Positions 6,361-14,993 are shown, numbered from the stretch's first letter. The stretch is DNA of 14,993 nt from Thiotrichales bacterium (GCA_027036095.1 JALVTA010000231.1:1-14993); one strand, 5' to 3'. The notes: generated from the sequence alone by a model not told the origin. Numbers and translations are program-made.

Positions 6361-6996
6361 TCAGATGCCGAGCGAATCCAGCAGGTCATCCACCTCATCC
6401 TGATTGGAGACGCTGTCCGCCTTACTGGCCTGGGTGACATTGGGACCGACCCCCTTGTGCAGATCCCCCTGTCTGCTGCGCAGTTCTTCAAGATTGTGTC
6501 CTGCGGCGGCGACCATCTTTTCCAGCAGCTGCTGCAATGCCTCCAGTGCGGGAATCAGTTTCTTGAGCACCTGGCCGGTCAGGTCCTGATATTCCTGCGT
6601 CATGATCAGCGCCTGCACCTCACCCAGCAGGTGATCCACCTTTTCCCTGTCCTCTTCCGCGACACGTTCCCGAAGAGCGGACAGGCCCTCACCGATGGAC
6701 TCTGCCAAATCCAGTGTCTCGCTGGCGGCCTTTTCCGTGGATTCCAGCACGTACTGCAACCGCTCGGAAGCATCACTCAGCTCGGAAGTGGCGTTCAAGA
6801 CACCGTTATCCTTTTCCAGCGTTTCGATATTGACCGAAAGCATCTCCTGCAGGCTGCGCAGCTGCTCGGCCACCTGAACCTCCCGCAGCACGGTCAGCCA
6901 GTCAAGATGCTCCTCGAACCGTTCCATATCGCCCGCCTGCATGGCCTCGCACAGGGCCTCCACACGGGGCTTGAGCACATCCATCGTCAGTTTCAT
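6361..6996 (-). CDS. cheZ: CheZ phosphatase of CheY-P
   Basis: CheZ speeds dephosphorylation of CheY-P in the cytoplasm and so ends the turning signal. Its 211 residues match the family length. It is almost all helical, forming the long four-helix bundle. The catalytic segment QEYQDLTGQVLKKL carries Asp138 and Gln142, equivalent to the E. coli Asp143/Gln147 pair. The C-terminal DEVDDLLDSLGI is the CheY-docking peptide, joined by a flexible Ser/Asn/Gly-rich tether (about 172-198). It lies 42 bases after cheY with only a weak ribosome site (AGAG close to the ATG), so coupling to cheY translation is likely. A terminator follows directly. Confidence 0.95.
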   Translation of the reverse strand: MKLTMDVLKPRVEALCEAMQAGDMERFEEHLDWLTVLREVQVAEQLRSLQEMLSVNIETLEKDNGVLNATSELSDASERLQYVLESTEKAASETLDLAESIGEGLSALRERVAEEDREKVDHLLGEVQALIMTQEYQDLTGQVLKKLIPALEALQQLLEKMVAAAGHNLEELRSRQGDLHKGVGPNVTQASKADSVSNQDEVDDLLDSLGI

Positions 6997-7038
6997 CGCT
7001 CTGTCGCTTTTCCGGTCGGGTGAAAATCGAAGTCAGGC

Positions 7039-7461
7039 TTAACCGGCCTGCTTTTTCTTGGCCATGCGCGCGTTGTAGCGCTCAAAGACCTTCTTGAGCT
7101 TCTCTGCCAGAGTCGCCGCGGTAAAGGGCTTGACGATGTAACCATCTACGCCCGCCTGCGCCGCTTCCAGAATCTGGCTCTTCTTCGCCTCTGCAGTGAT
7201 CAGCAGAAAAGCGGTGTCCTTGAGCTTCTCATCCGCACGCACCTTTTTCAAAAGCTCGATGCCGGTCATTTTCGGCATGTTCCAGTCTGAAACGATCAGC
7301 TGATACTTGCCGGTCTGCACCATGGGCCAAGCCGTCGCACCGTCATCGGCTTCGTCAAAGTTCTTGAAGCCCAGCTCCTTGAGCAGATTCTTGACGATAC
7401 GGCGCATGGTGGAGAAGTCATCCACCACCAGGATATTGATGTCACGATTGATATCGCTCAT
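7039..7461 (-). CDS. cheY: CheY chemotaxis response regulator
   Basis: CheY is a single receiver domain that is phosphorylated by CheA and binds the flagellar switch (FliM). It has 140 residues. The acidic pocket is Asp14-Asp15, the phosphorylation site is Asp59 (LIVSDWNMP), the switch residue is Thr89 (LLITAEA), and Lys111 lies in IVKPF. A basic tail, MAKKKQAG, extends beyond the usual end of the domain. The ATG is preceded by TAAGGAG, which overlaps the fliA stop codon (gap of 10 bases), so translation is coupled to fliA. Pairing with cheZ immediately downstream supports the chemotaxis role over a generic receiver. Confidence 0.96.
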   Translation of the reverse strand: MSDINRDINILVVDDFSTMRRIVKNLLKELGFKNFDEADDGATAWPMVQTGKYQLIVSDWNMPKMTGIELLKKVRADEKLKDTAFLLITAEAKKSQILEAAQAGVDGYIVKPFTAATLAEKLKKVFERYNARMAKKKQAG

Positions 7462-7471
7462 AGCATGCTCC

Positions 7472-8197
7472 TTATAACCAATTCTTCAGTCGGGCCCGCA
7501 GCCGCTTGACCGCCTGACTGTGGATCTGGCTGACCCTTGATTCGCTCACGCCAAGAATCTGGCCGATCTCCTTGAGGTTGAGCTCCTCGTCATAATAGAG
7601 GGCCATCACCAGCTTTTCCTTCTCCGGCAGTCGGTCAATCTCCTGCGCCAGCGCCTGCTGGAATCCCTCTTCCATGACCTCGGCCACCGGTGTCGGCATG
7701 TCGCTGACCAGCTGATCTTCATCCAGCTCGCTGTGGTCCGGCTCATCGATGGACAGCAGCTGTGCGCTGTTGGTGTCCTGCAGTATCCGGTGATACTCAG
7801 CAAGGGTCAGGCCAAGTTCCTCGGCCACCTCCTCATCACGGGCCTCGCGTCCCGTACGGGCCTCCACCGCCGCAATCGCTTCAGACACTTCTCGCGCCTT
7901 GCGGTGAACCGAGCGGGGTGTCCAGTCACCACGCCGTATCTCATCGAGCATCGCGCCGCGGATGCGAATGCCGGCGTAGGTCTCGAAGCTGGCGCCCTGA
8001 TCATCGCGAAAGTTCTGCATCGCCTCGATCAGACCGATCAGACCGGCCTGAATCAGATCCTCCACCATCACGCTGTCCGGCAGGCGGCCTTTCAGATGCC
8101 AGGCAATGCGCTTGACCAGCGGCAGATAGCTCTCCACATCCCCGATTTCATCCCGGGTGCGGGCAACGGAGGTGTAGGCCTGTACGCCGCGATTCAT
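7472..8197 (-). CDS. fliA: Flagellar sigma factor FliA (sigma28)
   Basis: FliA directs RNA polymerase to late flagellar and chemotaxis genes and is held by FlgM until the hook is complete. It has 241 residues. Region 2 shows DLIQAGLIGLIEAMQNF (47-63) and FETYAGIRIRGAMLDEIR (71-88). DWTPRSVH (91-98) is the boundary motif typical of FliA. Region 3 lies at about 100-160. A region 4 helix-turn-helix, LKEIGQILGVSESRVSQIHSQ, lies near the C-terminus. It starts 9 bases after flhG, with CAGGGG overlapping the flhG stop region. No FliA-type promoter is evident in the window, so its targets are likely elsewhere. Confidence 0.96.
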   Translation of the reverse strand: MNRGVQAYTSVARTRDEIGDVESYLPLVKRIAWHLKGRLPDSVMVEDLIQAGLIGLIEAMQNFRDDQGASFETYAGIRIRGAMLDEIRRGDWTPRSVHRKAREVSEAIAAVEARTGREARDEEVAEELGLTLAEYHRILQDTNSAQLLSIDEPDHSELDEDQLVSDMPTPVAEVMEEGFQQALAQEIDRLPEKEKLVMALYYDEELNLKEIGQILGVSESRVSQIHSQAVKRLRARLKNWL

Positions 8198-8206
8198 GCC
8201 TGATGA

Positions 8207-9109
8207 CTACCCCTGAAACAGGTTTTCAATGAAAAACTGGATATGACCGCTTGGCCCCTGTGGAACAGGCCAGTCCATCACCTGCTGCGCCAGCTCACGG
8301 AAGGCGCTGGCCGCCCGGCTGGCCGGATCGTAGAGCGTCACGGGCGTCTGCTTCTGCACGGCCGCCTTGAGGGCGGCATCATAGGGCACCGTACCCATGT
8401 ATTCCAGCTGAATGTTGAGGAATTTTTCCGTCACCGTGGCCAGCTTGAGAAACAGCTTGCGACCGTGCCGCTCGTCTCGTGCCATATTGGCCAGCACCCG
8501 GAAGCGGGTCAGCTGGTAGTCGCGATTGAGCACCTTGATCAGTGCATAGGCATCCGTGAGCGAAGCCGGCTCGTCGCAGACGACGACCACCACTTCCTGC
8601 GCCGCCTGGCAGAAGGTGGCCACGCTGCTGGCAATGCCTGCCGCCGTATCCACGACAAGCACATCCAGCTCATCCCCCAGTTCGGCGAAGGCGTGCACGA
8701 TGCCCATGTTCTCCAACGGTGAAAGTTCGGCCATGCGTTTGACACCACTGGCCGCAGGAATGATGCGCAGACCGGCCGGGCCGGGCACGATGACCTCTTT
8801 CAGCGTCTTTTCACCATCGAGCACATGGGACAGGTTGTACTTGGGTGTCAACCCAAGCATGATGTCCACATTGGCCAGGCCCATGTCGGCATCCATCAAC
8901 AGCACCCGTTCGCCCAGCTGACTGAGCGCTACGCCCAGGTTGACCGAGACGTTTGTCTTGCCGACGCCGCCCTTACCACTGGTGACCGCCAGCACACGTA
9001 CCGGACTGCCGGCAGCCGAACCTGCCGGCCGGGCTGTCACCTTATCAGTCTGCTGCGGCTGACCCGCCTGTTTCAACGCCCGCAGGCCTGCTGCCTGATC
9101 ATTGTGCAT
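8207..9109 (-). CDS. flhG: FlhG/FleN MinD-like ATPase controlling flagellar number
   Basis: This protein limits flagella to the correct number; in Pseudomonas and Vibrio it restrains the master regulator FleQ/FlrA and stimulates the FlhF GTPase. Its 300 residues include a deviant Walker A motif SGKGGVGKT (44-52), the switch LMDADMGLANVD (71-82) and VLVVDTAAG. The N-terminal DQAAGLR (4-10) is the DQAxxLR element known to activate FlhF. The C-terminal region, ending about 290-300 in aromatic and hydrophobic residues, is the likely membrane-targeting helix. The ATG has AAGGAG 7 bases upstream, inside flhF, and overlaps flhF by 11 bases. Confidence 0.95.
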   Translation of the reverse strand: MHNDQAAGLRALKQAGQPQQTDKVTARPAGSAAGSPVRVLAVTSGKGGVGKTNVSVNLGVALSQLGERVLLMDADMGLANVDIMLGLTPKYNLSHVLDGEKTLKEVIVPGPAGLRIIPAASGVKRMAELSPLENMGIVHAFAELGDELDVLVVDTAAGIASSVATFCQAAQEVVVVVCDEPASLTDAYALIKVLNRDYQLTRFRVLANMARDERHGRKLFLKLATVTEKFLNIQLEYMGTVPYDAALKAAVQKQTPVTLYDPASRAASAFRELAQQVMDWPVPQGPSGHIQFFIENLFQG

Positions 9110-10244
9110 CGAAAAACTCCTTGCCCACGCCCAGCTGCATCGCGCTCTCCATGGCTGCCTGACCGTTCTGGTCCAGCATGACCATCGCCCGATCGATCAG
9201 GTGGTCCACATCCACCCGCTCAATATCTTCAGGCACCCGCTGCCCTTCGGACAGCCACGCCAGCGGCAGCTGCGTCTCAGCCATCAATGTCAACGCGCCA
9301 CCCAGCTGCACGGCCTCATCCAGTTTGGTAAGGATCAGCCCTTTCAATCCCATACGGGAGAAGGCCTGATAGACCTCACGCATCACTTTGAGAGGGCTGG
9401 CGGCAGACATGACCAGATAGTTCTTCAGTGGCACCAGACCGCTGTAACCGGCCGTCAGCTGCTGTGTGATGCGAATATCCTTCTGGCTCATGCCGGCGGT
9501 GTCTATGAGGATCAGTTTACGGTCCCGCAATCCGATCAGCAGCGTTTCCAGCTCGTTGCGGGTCTGTGCTACATGCACCGGTACGCCCATCATTTCGGCG
9601 AAGGTCTGAAGCTGTGCCTGCGCGCCAATTTTATAACAGTCGGTCGTGATCAGGGCCAGCTGCCCGGCACCATGACGCATCACGAAACGCCCCGCCAGCT
9701 TGGCGATGGTCGTGGTCTTGCCCACGCCGGTCGGTCCCACCAGTGCAACGATCCCGCCACTTTTGAGGATATCTTCCTCAGTTACGTGGAGCCGCTCGCC
9801 CAACAGGGCAAGCAGATGCGGCCAGGCCGCTTCTTCCGACTGCTCAACTTCTTCCGGCAGAGCTTCAAGCAAGCTCTGCGCCAACTCCCAGCCCAGCCCC
9901 ATGGCCAGCAGACGGCGTAACAGCAACGCCCGACCCGGCATCTTCTGCTGTGTCTGTCCCCATGCCAGTCCGGAGAGCTGCTGCTCCACCAGTGCCCGAA
10001 GGCGCGCCAGCTCCTCGCTCATGCGCTCGATCTGACGGGCCTCGGCTGCCGAAGGCCCGGCGTTCATCCCAGACAGCGGCACGGCAGAAGGCTGGCCCGG
10101 GACGTCATCCACGGCAGCTGTCACCTCCACACTGCCATCCGGCAGCGTGCTGCTGGAGAGAATGACGGCCTCCTCGCCCAGTTCGGCGTGAATCTGTGCC
10201 ATGACGGTGCGCATGTTGCGTCCCTGAAACTGGCGGATCTTCAT
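9099..10244 (-). CDS. flhF: FlhF SRP-type GTPase, polar flagellar positioning
   Basis: FlhF marks the cell pole where the flagellum is built. It has 381 residues. The basic N-terminal B domain begins MKIRQFQG...RTVMAQIHAELGEEAVILSS. A helical N domain covers about 70-160. The SRP-like G domain has P-loop GPTGVGKTT (170-178), TDCYKIGAQAQLQTFAEMMG, DTAG (248-251) and TKLDEAVQLGG (306 on). The start overlaps the flhA stop as ATGA, with CAGGAG upstream. Its partner flhG overlaps the 3' end, the standard order in polarly flagellated gammaproteobacteria. Confidence 0.96.
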   Translation of the reverse strand: MKIRQFQGRNMRTVMAQIHAELGEEAVILSSSTLPDGSVEVTAAVDDVPGQPSAVPLSGMNAGPSAAEARQIERMSEELARLRALVEQQLSGLAWGQTQQKMPGRALLLRRLLAMGLGWELAQSLLEALPEEVEQSEEAAWPHLLALLGERLHVTEEDILKSGGIVALVGPTGVGKTTTIAKLAGRFVMRHGAGQLALITTDCYKIGAQAQLQTFAEMMGVPVHVAQTRNELETLLIGLRDRKLILIDTAGMSQKDIRITQQLTAGYSGLVPLKNYLVMSAASPLKVMREVYQAFSRMGLKGLILTKLDEAVQLGGALTLMAETQLPLAWLSEGQRVPEDIERVDVDHLIDRAMVMLDQNGQAAMESAMQLGVGKEFFDAQ

Positions 10245-12358
10245 CCGTCACGCTCCTGTGACTGATCGCTGCCCTGTCCGACCGCCGCCACCACCTGAAT
10301 CTGGCGGTCTTCCGGCACTTCAGTATAGGCCAGAACATGCAGGTTGGGCAGGCTGTAACGCAGCAGACGCGCCAGCTGAGCGCGGATCTGCGGGGCTACG
10401 AGCAGCACCGCGGGTCTGCCTTCCGCCTCTAGCTTCTGGACCTGTTCGTTCAGTGCGCTGTAGAGGCGTTCCGCCAGCCCCGGATCAATGGTCAGCTGAC
10501 CCTGAGGCGAATTCTGCGCAGCCTGAAGCAGCAGCTGCTCCAGTGACGGCTCCAGCGTGATCACATGAAGCGGACCGTCCGCTCCCACCAGCTCGTCCAC
10601 GATGGCCCGCCCCAGAGCGGCACGCACATGCATGGTGAGCTCTTCGGGATCCTGCGTATGGGCGGCGTGCTCATTGAGTGCCTGAAGAATGGTGCGCAGA
10701 TTGCGGATGGGCACTTTTTCCCGCAGCAGGTTCTGCAACACCTTGACCACCACCGCCAGCGGCAGCTTGTCCGGCACCAGCTCCTCCACCAGCTTGGGCG
10801 AATGCTGTCTCACCCGATCCAGCAGAGTCTGCACCTCATCCGGCCCCAGCAGCTGCCAGGCGTATTCCTGAATGAGATGGCTCAGATGGGTGGCAATGAC
10901 AGTGCTGGCATCCACCACCGTATAGCCCATGGCCTGGGCCTGATCCCGGTCAGCCGGATCAATCCAGAGGGCATCCAGCCCGAAAGTGGGGTCCTTGGTG
11001 GGAATGCCCTTGATTTCACCATACACCTGCCCCGGATTGATGGCCAGGTCCCGGTCGGGATAGACCTCGCCTTCCCCTGCGCTCACACCGTAGATGAGAA
11101 TGCGGTATTGCGTGGGTTTGAGGTCCAGATTGTCCCGGATGTGCACCGGCGGGATGAGGAAACCCAGCTCCTGCGACAGCTTGCGGCGCACACCACGGAT
11201 GCGGTCCAGCAGTTCCCCTCCCTGCTGCTGATCCACCATGGGAATGAGGCGGTAACCCACCTCCAGCCCCAGCGGGTCCACCTCACCCACATCATCCCAG
11301 GTCACATCGGCCGGCTTGGCCGTCTCTTCACTTTCCAGCACTTCATCCACCGGTGCTTCGGCTTTCTGCTGCTGTTGGCGCGCCACCCACCACGCCAGGG
11401 CACCCACCAGCGCAGCCAGAGAGAGAAAGGCGAAGTTGGGCATGCCGGGGATGATCCCCATCACGCCAAGAATGCCGGCGGTGACCGCCAGTACCCGGGG
11501 GCTTGCAAACAGCTGCAGCTGCAGCTGCCGGGCCATGTCGCCCTCTTCCTCACTGTTGATGCGGGTGATGATGATGGCCGTGGCCGTGGAGAGCAGGATG
11601 GACGGAATCTGCGCCACCAGCCCATCACCGATGGTCAGCAGCGTGTAGGTCTCCACCGCCTGTGAAAACGGCAGATCATGCTGCACCATCCCCACGAACA
11701 GCCCGCCGAGAATGTTGATGAACAGAATGACGATGCCGGCAACGGCATCTCCACGCACGAATTTGCTGGCACCGTCCATGGCACCGTAAAAATCCGCTTC
11801 CATGGCGATTTCACGCCGGCGCTGCTGGGCTTCTTCCTGTGTGATCAGCCCCGCATTGAGGTCGGCATCAATGGCCATCTGCTTGCCCGGCATGGAGTCC
11901 AGCGTGAAACGGGCACTGACTTCCGCCACACGGGTGGCACCTTTGGTGACCACCACGAAGTTGATGACGACCAGTATGGCGAAGATGATCAGGCCGACGG
12001 CATAGTTGCCGCCGATGACGAACTCACCGAAGGATTCGATCACCTTGCCGGCGGCATCCGGCCCCTGGTGTCCTTCCAGCAGAATGACCCGGGTGGAAGC
12101 AATGTTGAGCGCCAGACGAAACAGCGTGGCCACCAGAATGATGATGGGGAAGATGGCAAACTCCAGCGGGCGGCGCACATAGAGGGTGACGACCAGCACC
12201 ACCAGCGAGAGCGCGATGTTGAAGGTGAAGAAAACGTCCAGCAGGAACGGAGGCAACGGGATGGTGATCAGACCCAGCAGCGCCAGGATGGCGAAGGGAA
12301 TGCCCAGTCCGCTTGAAAGCCCGGCGCGCAACTTGTCCAGCAGCTGATGGAGGGTCAT
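10241..12358 (-). CDS. flhA: FlhA flagellar type III export gate protein
   Basis: FlhA is the large membrane subunit of the flagellar export gate; its cytoplasmic ring receives substrate-chaperone complexes and couples export to the proton motive force. It has 705 residues, normal for the family. The N-terminal half is a hydrophobic domain with about eight membrane helices (roughly 18-320). Within it is the highly conserved cytoplasmic loop TRVAEVSARFTLDSMPGKQMAIDADL (spanning 142-167). A charged linker (about 325-355) follows, then the soluble C-terminal domain with GYRLIPMVD. It starts 3 bases after flhB, with a weak ribosome site in the flhB end, so translational coupling is likely. Confidence 0.97.
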   Translation of the reverse strand: MTLHQLLDKLRAGLSSGLGIPFAILALLGLITIPLPPFLLDVFFTFNIALSLVVLVVTLYVRRPLEFAIFPIIILVATLFRLALNIASTRVILLEGHQGPDAAGKVIESFGEFVIGGNYAVGLIIFAILVVINFVVVTKGATRVAEVSARFTLDSMPGKQMAIDADLNAGLITQEEAQQRRREIAMEADFYGAMDGASKFVRGDAVAGIVILFINILGGLFVGMVQHDLPFSQAVETYTLLTIGDGLVAQIPSILLSTATAIIITRINSEEEGDMARQLQLQLFASPRVLAVTAGILGVMGIIPGMPNFAFLSLAALVGALAWWVARQQQQKAEAPVDEVLESEETAKPADVTWDDVGEVDPLGLEVGYRLIPMVDQQQGGELLDRIRGVRRKLSQELGFLIPPVHIRDNLDLKPTQYRILIYGVSAGEGEVYPDRDLAINPGQVYGEIKGIPTKDPTFGLDALWIDPADRDQAQAMGYTVVDASTVIATHLSHLIQEYAWQLLGPDEVQTLLDRVRQHSPKLVEELVPDKLPLAVVVKVLQNLLREKVPIRNLRTILQALNEHAAHTQDPEELTMHVRAALGRAIVDELVGADGPLHVITLEPSLEQLLLQAAQNSPQGQLTIDPGLAERLYSALNEQVQKLEAEGRPAVLLVAPQIRAQLARLLRYSLPNLHVLAYTEVPEDRQIQVVAAVGQGSDQSQERDG

Positions 12359-12361
12359 AAA

Positions 12362-13501
12362 TTATCGGGCCTGTCCTGTCGGTTGAGTCATCTCCGGCGG
12401 CACGGGCAGCTGGTCGAATCTGGGCGGCGTCACGGCCCTGCCCTCGCGCAGCTGGTAGATGTAGGCCAGCACCACGGCCACGGCCCGGAACAGCTGCCAG
12501 GGAATGGGCGCATCCTCCCGGGCATTATAGTATAGCGCCCGGGCCAGCGCCGGCGCCTCGACCACCGGCACGCCATGCTTGCGGGCCAGGGTGCGCATCT
12601 GCAGTGCAATCAGGTCCGCCCCCATGGCCAGCACGACTGGCTCGCGCATGGTGTCCGGGTCGTATTTGAGCGCCACGGCGAAGTGGGTCGGGTTGGTGAT
12701 GACCACATCCGCCTCCGGCACCTTCTGCAGCATGCGCCGCTGCGCCATTTCCCGCTGCAGCTGGCGGATGCGTCCCTTGACCTGGGGATCCCCTTCCCGC
12801 TGCTTGAACTCTTCCTTGACCTCCTGGCGGGTCATCATCAGCTGGCGGGTGTGTTCCCACAGCTGGTAGGGCACGTCGATCAGGGCGATGACGATCAGCG
12901 ACAGGCTGATGATGATGAAGGCCCAGACGATCAGTTCACCGGCATTGGCCAGCGCGTTGAGCAGGCTCAGTTTCGTCAGCTGGAAGATCTGAGACTCCAG
13001 CTGCAGGATCACCAGCACCGATACGGTGCCGATCAGCAGCACCTTGAGCAGTGCCTTGACCAGCTCCAGCAGGTTGCGCAGGGAAAAGAGCTTGCCAAAG
13101 CCGGTAATGGGGTTGAGTTTGGAGAAGTTGGGCGCCAGCGCCTTGGGGGCAAAGTTCCACCCGCCTACCACGATGGGTGAGACGATGGCGATGACCGTCA
13201 TGATGAGCAGAAACGGCCAGGCGATATGCCAGGCCTCCACAAACAGGGCGATGATGTGGTCGAACGCCTTGTGCATGTCGAAGGCGGTCTGCCGGTCCAG
13301 CAGCAGGCCCTCACGCATGAGGGCATCGAAGCGGGTCATGACACCCGGACCCAGCACGAGAAAATAGACGCCGGCGGCCAGCATCATCAGCACCGTGGCC
13401 AGCTCCTTGGAACGGGGGATCTGACCTTTCTCCCGCGCCTCGCGCAGGCGTTTTTCCGTCGGCTGTTCGGACTTTTCCTGGCCTTCCTGATTCTCCGCCA
13501 T
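12362..13501 (-). CDS. flhB: FlhB export gate/substrate-specificity switch protein
   Basis: FlhB switches the export apparatus from rod/hook to filament substrates. It has 379 residues. The charged N-terminus, GQEKSEQPTEKRLREAREKG, is the family signature. Four membrane helices lie at about 33-52, 88-112, 145-168 and 188-210. The cytoplasmic domain carries the self-cleaving NPTH motif (270-273), in VVITNPTHFAVALKY. The tail past about 355 is proline-rich. The start overlaps the fliR stop by one base (TGATG). Confidence 0.97.
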   Translation of the reverse strand: MAENQEGQEKSEQPTEKRLREAREKGQIPRSKELATVLMMLAAGVYFLVLGPGVMTRFDALMREGLLLDRQTAFDMHKAFDHIIALFVEAWHIAWPFLLIMTVIAIVSPIVVGGWNFAPKALAPNFSKLNPITGFGKLFSLRNLLELVKALLKVLLIGTVSVLVILQLESQIFQLTKLSLLNALANAGELIVWAFIIISLSLIVIALIDVPYQLWEHTRQLMMTRQEVKEEFKQREGDPQVKGRIRQLQREMAQRRMLQKVPEADVVITNPTHFAVALKYDPDTMREPVVLAMGADLIALQMRTLARKHGVPVVEAPALARALYYNAREDAPIPWQLFRAVAVVLAYIYQLREGRAVTPPRFDQLPVPPEMTQPTGQAR

Positions 13502-14280
13502 CAGGCCGTCTCCAGATGAAAGGTCCGGATGAGCTCAACACCCTGCTCGATGAGCGTACGCAGGTGTTCCAGCAGAAAGGGGGACATGAACGACAGCAGC
13601 ACCAGCCCGGTCAACAGAGTGATGGGGAAACCCACGGCAAAGATGTTCATGGCCGGCGCGGCACGGGACATGATGCCGAAGGCGAAGTTGACCAGCAGCA
13701 GCGTGGTCACCACCGGCAGTGTCATCAGCACCCCGGCGGAGAACATCCAGGCGCCGAACTTGACCAGCTGCCACAGGCTGTCATGGCTGAGCATGTGCGC
13801 CCCCGGCGGCATCAGTCTGAAACTGTCCACCACGATCTGAATGACCAGCAGATGGCCGTTGAGCGCGAGAAACAGCAGCGTGGCGATGATGGTGAAGAAC
13901 TGGCTGACCACCGGCGAGTTAAGGCCACTTGTCGGGTCCGCCATGGAGGCAAACGCCAGCCCCATGCCCATGGAGACGAAGTGCCCGCCCACCACGAAGG
14001 CCTGAAAGATGATCAGAAACACCAGCCCCATGGCCAGCCCGATGACCACCTGCTGCATCAGCGTCAGCACGCCTTCGGCGCTGAAAGGGTCGATCGGCGG
14101 CGGCAGGGACAGCTGAGGCGCCACCGCCACGGTAATGAACAGCGCCAGCAGCAGACGGGTGCGAACCGGCACCGCCGGCATGGCGAAGACGGGAATCATG
14201 GCCATGGCCGCACCAAGGCGCACGAACGGCCAGAAGTAGAGTCCAAGATACTGCAGGAATTCCTGATAGCTGAAGACCAC
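13501..14280 (-). CDS. fliR: FliR flagellar export gate protein
   Basis: FliR forms the export gate core with FliP and FliQ. Its 259 residues are almost wholly hydrophobic, with about six membrane segments. Recognisable family stretches include MIPVFAMPAVPVRTRLLLA near the N-terminus, the GLAFASMADPTSG loop, and AAPAMNIFAVGFPITLLTGL near the C-terminus. The start is GTG at 14280, directly after the fliQ TGA with no gap, so its translation very likely depends on fliQ. No in-frame ATG lies near enough upstream to compete. Confidence 0.95.
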   Translation of the reverse strand: MVFSYQEFLQYLGLYFWPFVRLGAAMAMIPVFAMPAVPVRTRLLLALFITVAVAPQLSLPPPIDPFSAEGVLTLMQQVVIGLAMGLVFLIIFQAFVVGGHFVSMGMGLAFASMADPTSGLNSPVVSQFFTIIATLLFLALNGHLLVIQIVVDSFRLMPPGAHMLSHDSLWQLVKFGAWMFSAGVLMTLPVVTTLLLVNFAFGIMSRAAPAMNIFAVGFPITLLTGLVLLSFMSPFLLEHLRTLIEQGVELIRTFHLETA

Positions 14281-14559
14281 TCAGTTCGCCAACCCGATCA
14301 GCACCGGAATGTTCTGCCACAGCTCGCGGGTAAAGCTGAGCCACACATCCAGCATCCACGGCCCGAACACCACCACGGCCACTGCGACCACCGCCAGCTT
14401 GGGAATGAAGCTGAGCGTCATTTCGTTGATCTGGGTGGCAGCCTGGAACATGCCCACCAACAGGCCCACGATCAGCGCCGGCAACAGCAACGGAGCGGAG
14501 AGCATCACCACCACTTCCATCATCTTCTGCCCCAGTTCGAGTACGGCCGTCTGTTCCAT
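14281..14559 (-). CDS. fliQ: FliQ flagellar export gate protein
   Basis: FliQ is the small gate subunit of the FliPQR complex. It has 92 residues and two membrane hairpin helices (about 13-38 and 52-74), separated by the conserved TQINEMTLSFIPKL, the most diagnostic part of the family. It starts 9 bases after the fliP stop. The upstream region has a run of six G that abuts the fliP TAG codon and may serve as the ribosome site. Confidence 0.95.
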   Translation of the reverse strand: MEQTAVLELGQKMMEVVVMLSAPLLLPALIVGLLVGMFQAATQINEMTLSFIPKLAVVAVAVVVFGPWMLDVWLSFTRELWQNIPVLIGLAN

Positions 14560-14568
14560 GGCTTACCG

Positions 14569-14993
14569 CTACCCCCCGCTGCCTGCCACCACGAAGCTGT
14601 TGACCAGCGTGCCCATCACCAGCACCCAGCCATCCACAAGCACGAACAACATCAGCTTGAACGGCAGGGAGATGATCATGGGCGAAAGCATCATCATGCC
14701 CATGGACATCAGCAGGCTGGCGATAACCAGGTCAATGATGAGAAAGGGAATGAAGATGAGAAAGCCGATCTGAAAGGCCGTCTTCAGCTCCGAGGTCATG
14801 AATGCGGGAATGAGCACCTTGAAAGGCACGGTTTCCGGTGATTCCAGCTTCTCATTGGCCATGTCGGCAAACAGGGCCAGATCCTCCTGACGGGTCTGCT
14901 GGATCATGAAGGTATGCAGGGGTTTGGCCGCCGTCTCCACCGCCTGTTTGAAGGTGATCTGCTCGTTCATGTAAGGCTGCAGCGCCTCGTTGT
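14569..14993 (-). CDS. fliP: FliP flagellar export gate protein, 5' end outside window
   Basis: FliP is the main pore subunit of the FliPQR gate. Only about the C-terminal 140 residues are present. The frame is open through the right edge (NEALQPY precedes the first Met, a typical FliP internal sequence), so the ATG at 14970 is not the start. Diagnostic segments are IPAFMTSELKTAFQIGFLIFIPFLIIDLVIASLLMSMGM (in pieces across the centre) and LPFKLMLFVLVDGW. The end, GSGG followed by TAG, is normal. fliN/fliO would be expected upstream, outside the window. Confidence 0.95.
   Translation of the reverse strand, partial: NEALQPYMNEQITFKQAVETAAKPLHTFMIQQTRQEDLALFADMANEKLESPETVPFKVLIPAFMTSELKTAFQIGFLIFIPFLIIDLVIASLLMSMGMMMLSPMIISLPFKLMLFVLVDGWVLVMGTLVNSFVVAGSGG

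Noticed and set aside
12362..12369. TTATCGGG, resembling the complement of a FliA -10 box (GCCGATAA) upstream of flhA
   Set aside because: No matching TTTA (-35 on the minus strand) occurs at about 15 bases distance, and the genes are tightly coupled here.
13516..14841. Long open frame on the plus strand (441 codons) across fliP-fliR
   Set aside because: It is antisense to well-recognised genes, rich in His/Gln/Arg/Gly with no domain, and arises from codon bias on the opposite strand. The same holds for the 449-codon frame at 4154-5503 and the 366-codon frame at 10565-11665.
1..14993. Mobile elements, CRISPR arrays, tRNA or rRNA genes, toxin-antitoxin or defence genes
   Set aside because: Both strands were read for repeats, transposase or integrase motifs and RNA gene signatures. 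None was seen, and apart from short gaps, nearly all sequence is covered by recognisable genes.

Overview
This window comes from a gammaproteobacterium with a single or polar type flagellum. The evidence is the gene order fliP-fliQ-fliR-flhB-flhA-flhF-flhG(fleN)-fliA-cheY-cheZ-cheA-cheW. FlhF/FlhG pole-targeting genes next to fliA, and CheZ as the phosphatase, are the arrangement known from Pseudomonas, Vibrio, Marinobacter and Ectothiorhodospiraceae-like bacteria. The genus cannot be fixed from the sequence. The DNA is GC-rich throughout, and I see no mobile element, CRISPR array, tRNA or rRNA.

Layout, left to right. (1) 1-659, plus strand: the 3' part of a two-domain rhodanese sulfurtransferase. 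(2) 660-3647, plus strand: a vitamin B12 uptake unit. It has a sigma70-like promoter (661-688), a cobalamin riboswitch (700-854), a hairpin that buries the ribosome binding site (933-956), a BtuB-type TonB-dependent outer membrane receptor, and an overlapping BtuF-type periplasmic binding protein. (3) 3658-14993, minus strand: the flagellar/chemotaxis block, convergent with btuF and separated from it by only 10 bases.

The minus-strand block has two parts. The upstream part (fliP to cheZ) is a tightly packed series of ten genes with overlaps or gaps of 0-42 bases. It encodes the core of the flagellar type III export gate (FliP, FliQ, FliR, FlhB, FlhA), the polar placement/number pair FlhF-FlhG, the flagellar sigma factor FliA, and the response regulator CheY with its phosphatase CheZ. 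A strong intrinsic terminator follows cheZ. Immediately after it lies a near-perfect RpoN (sigma54) promoter that would drive a separate cheA-cheW unit. The cheA-cheW transcript appears to end at an intrinsic terminator located inside the 3' coding end of btuF.

Nothing here looks like a wholly new system, and most genes are conserved. The points most worth a second look are: the terminator-like hairpin embedded in the signal-peptide codons of btuF; the RpoN-driven, terminator-insulated cheA-cheW unit; the CheA linker, which has a duplicated acidic 29-residue motif where a P2 domain would be expected; and the absence of cheB, motCD and parA-like genes from the end of the che block.
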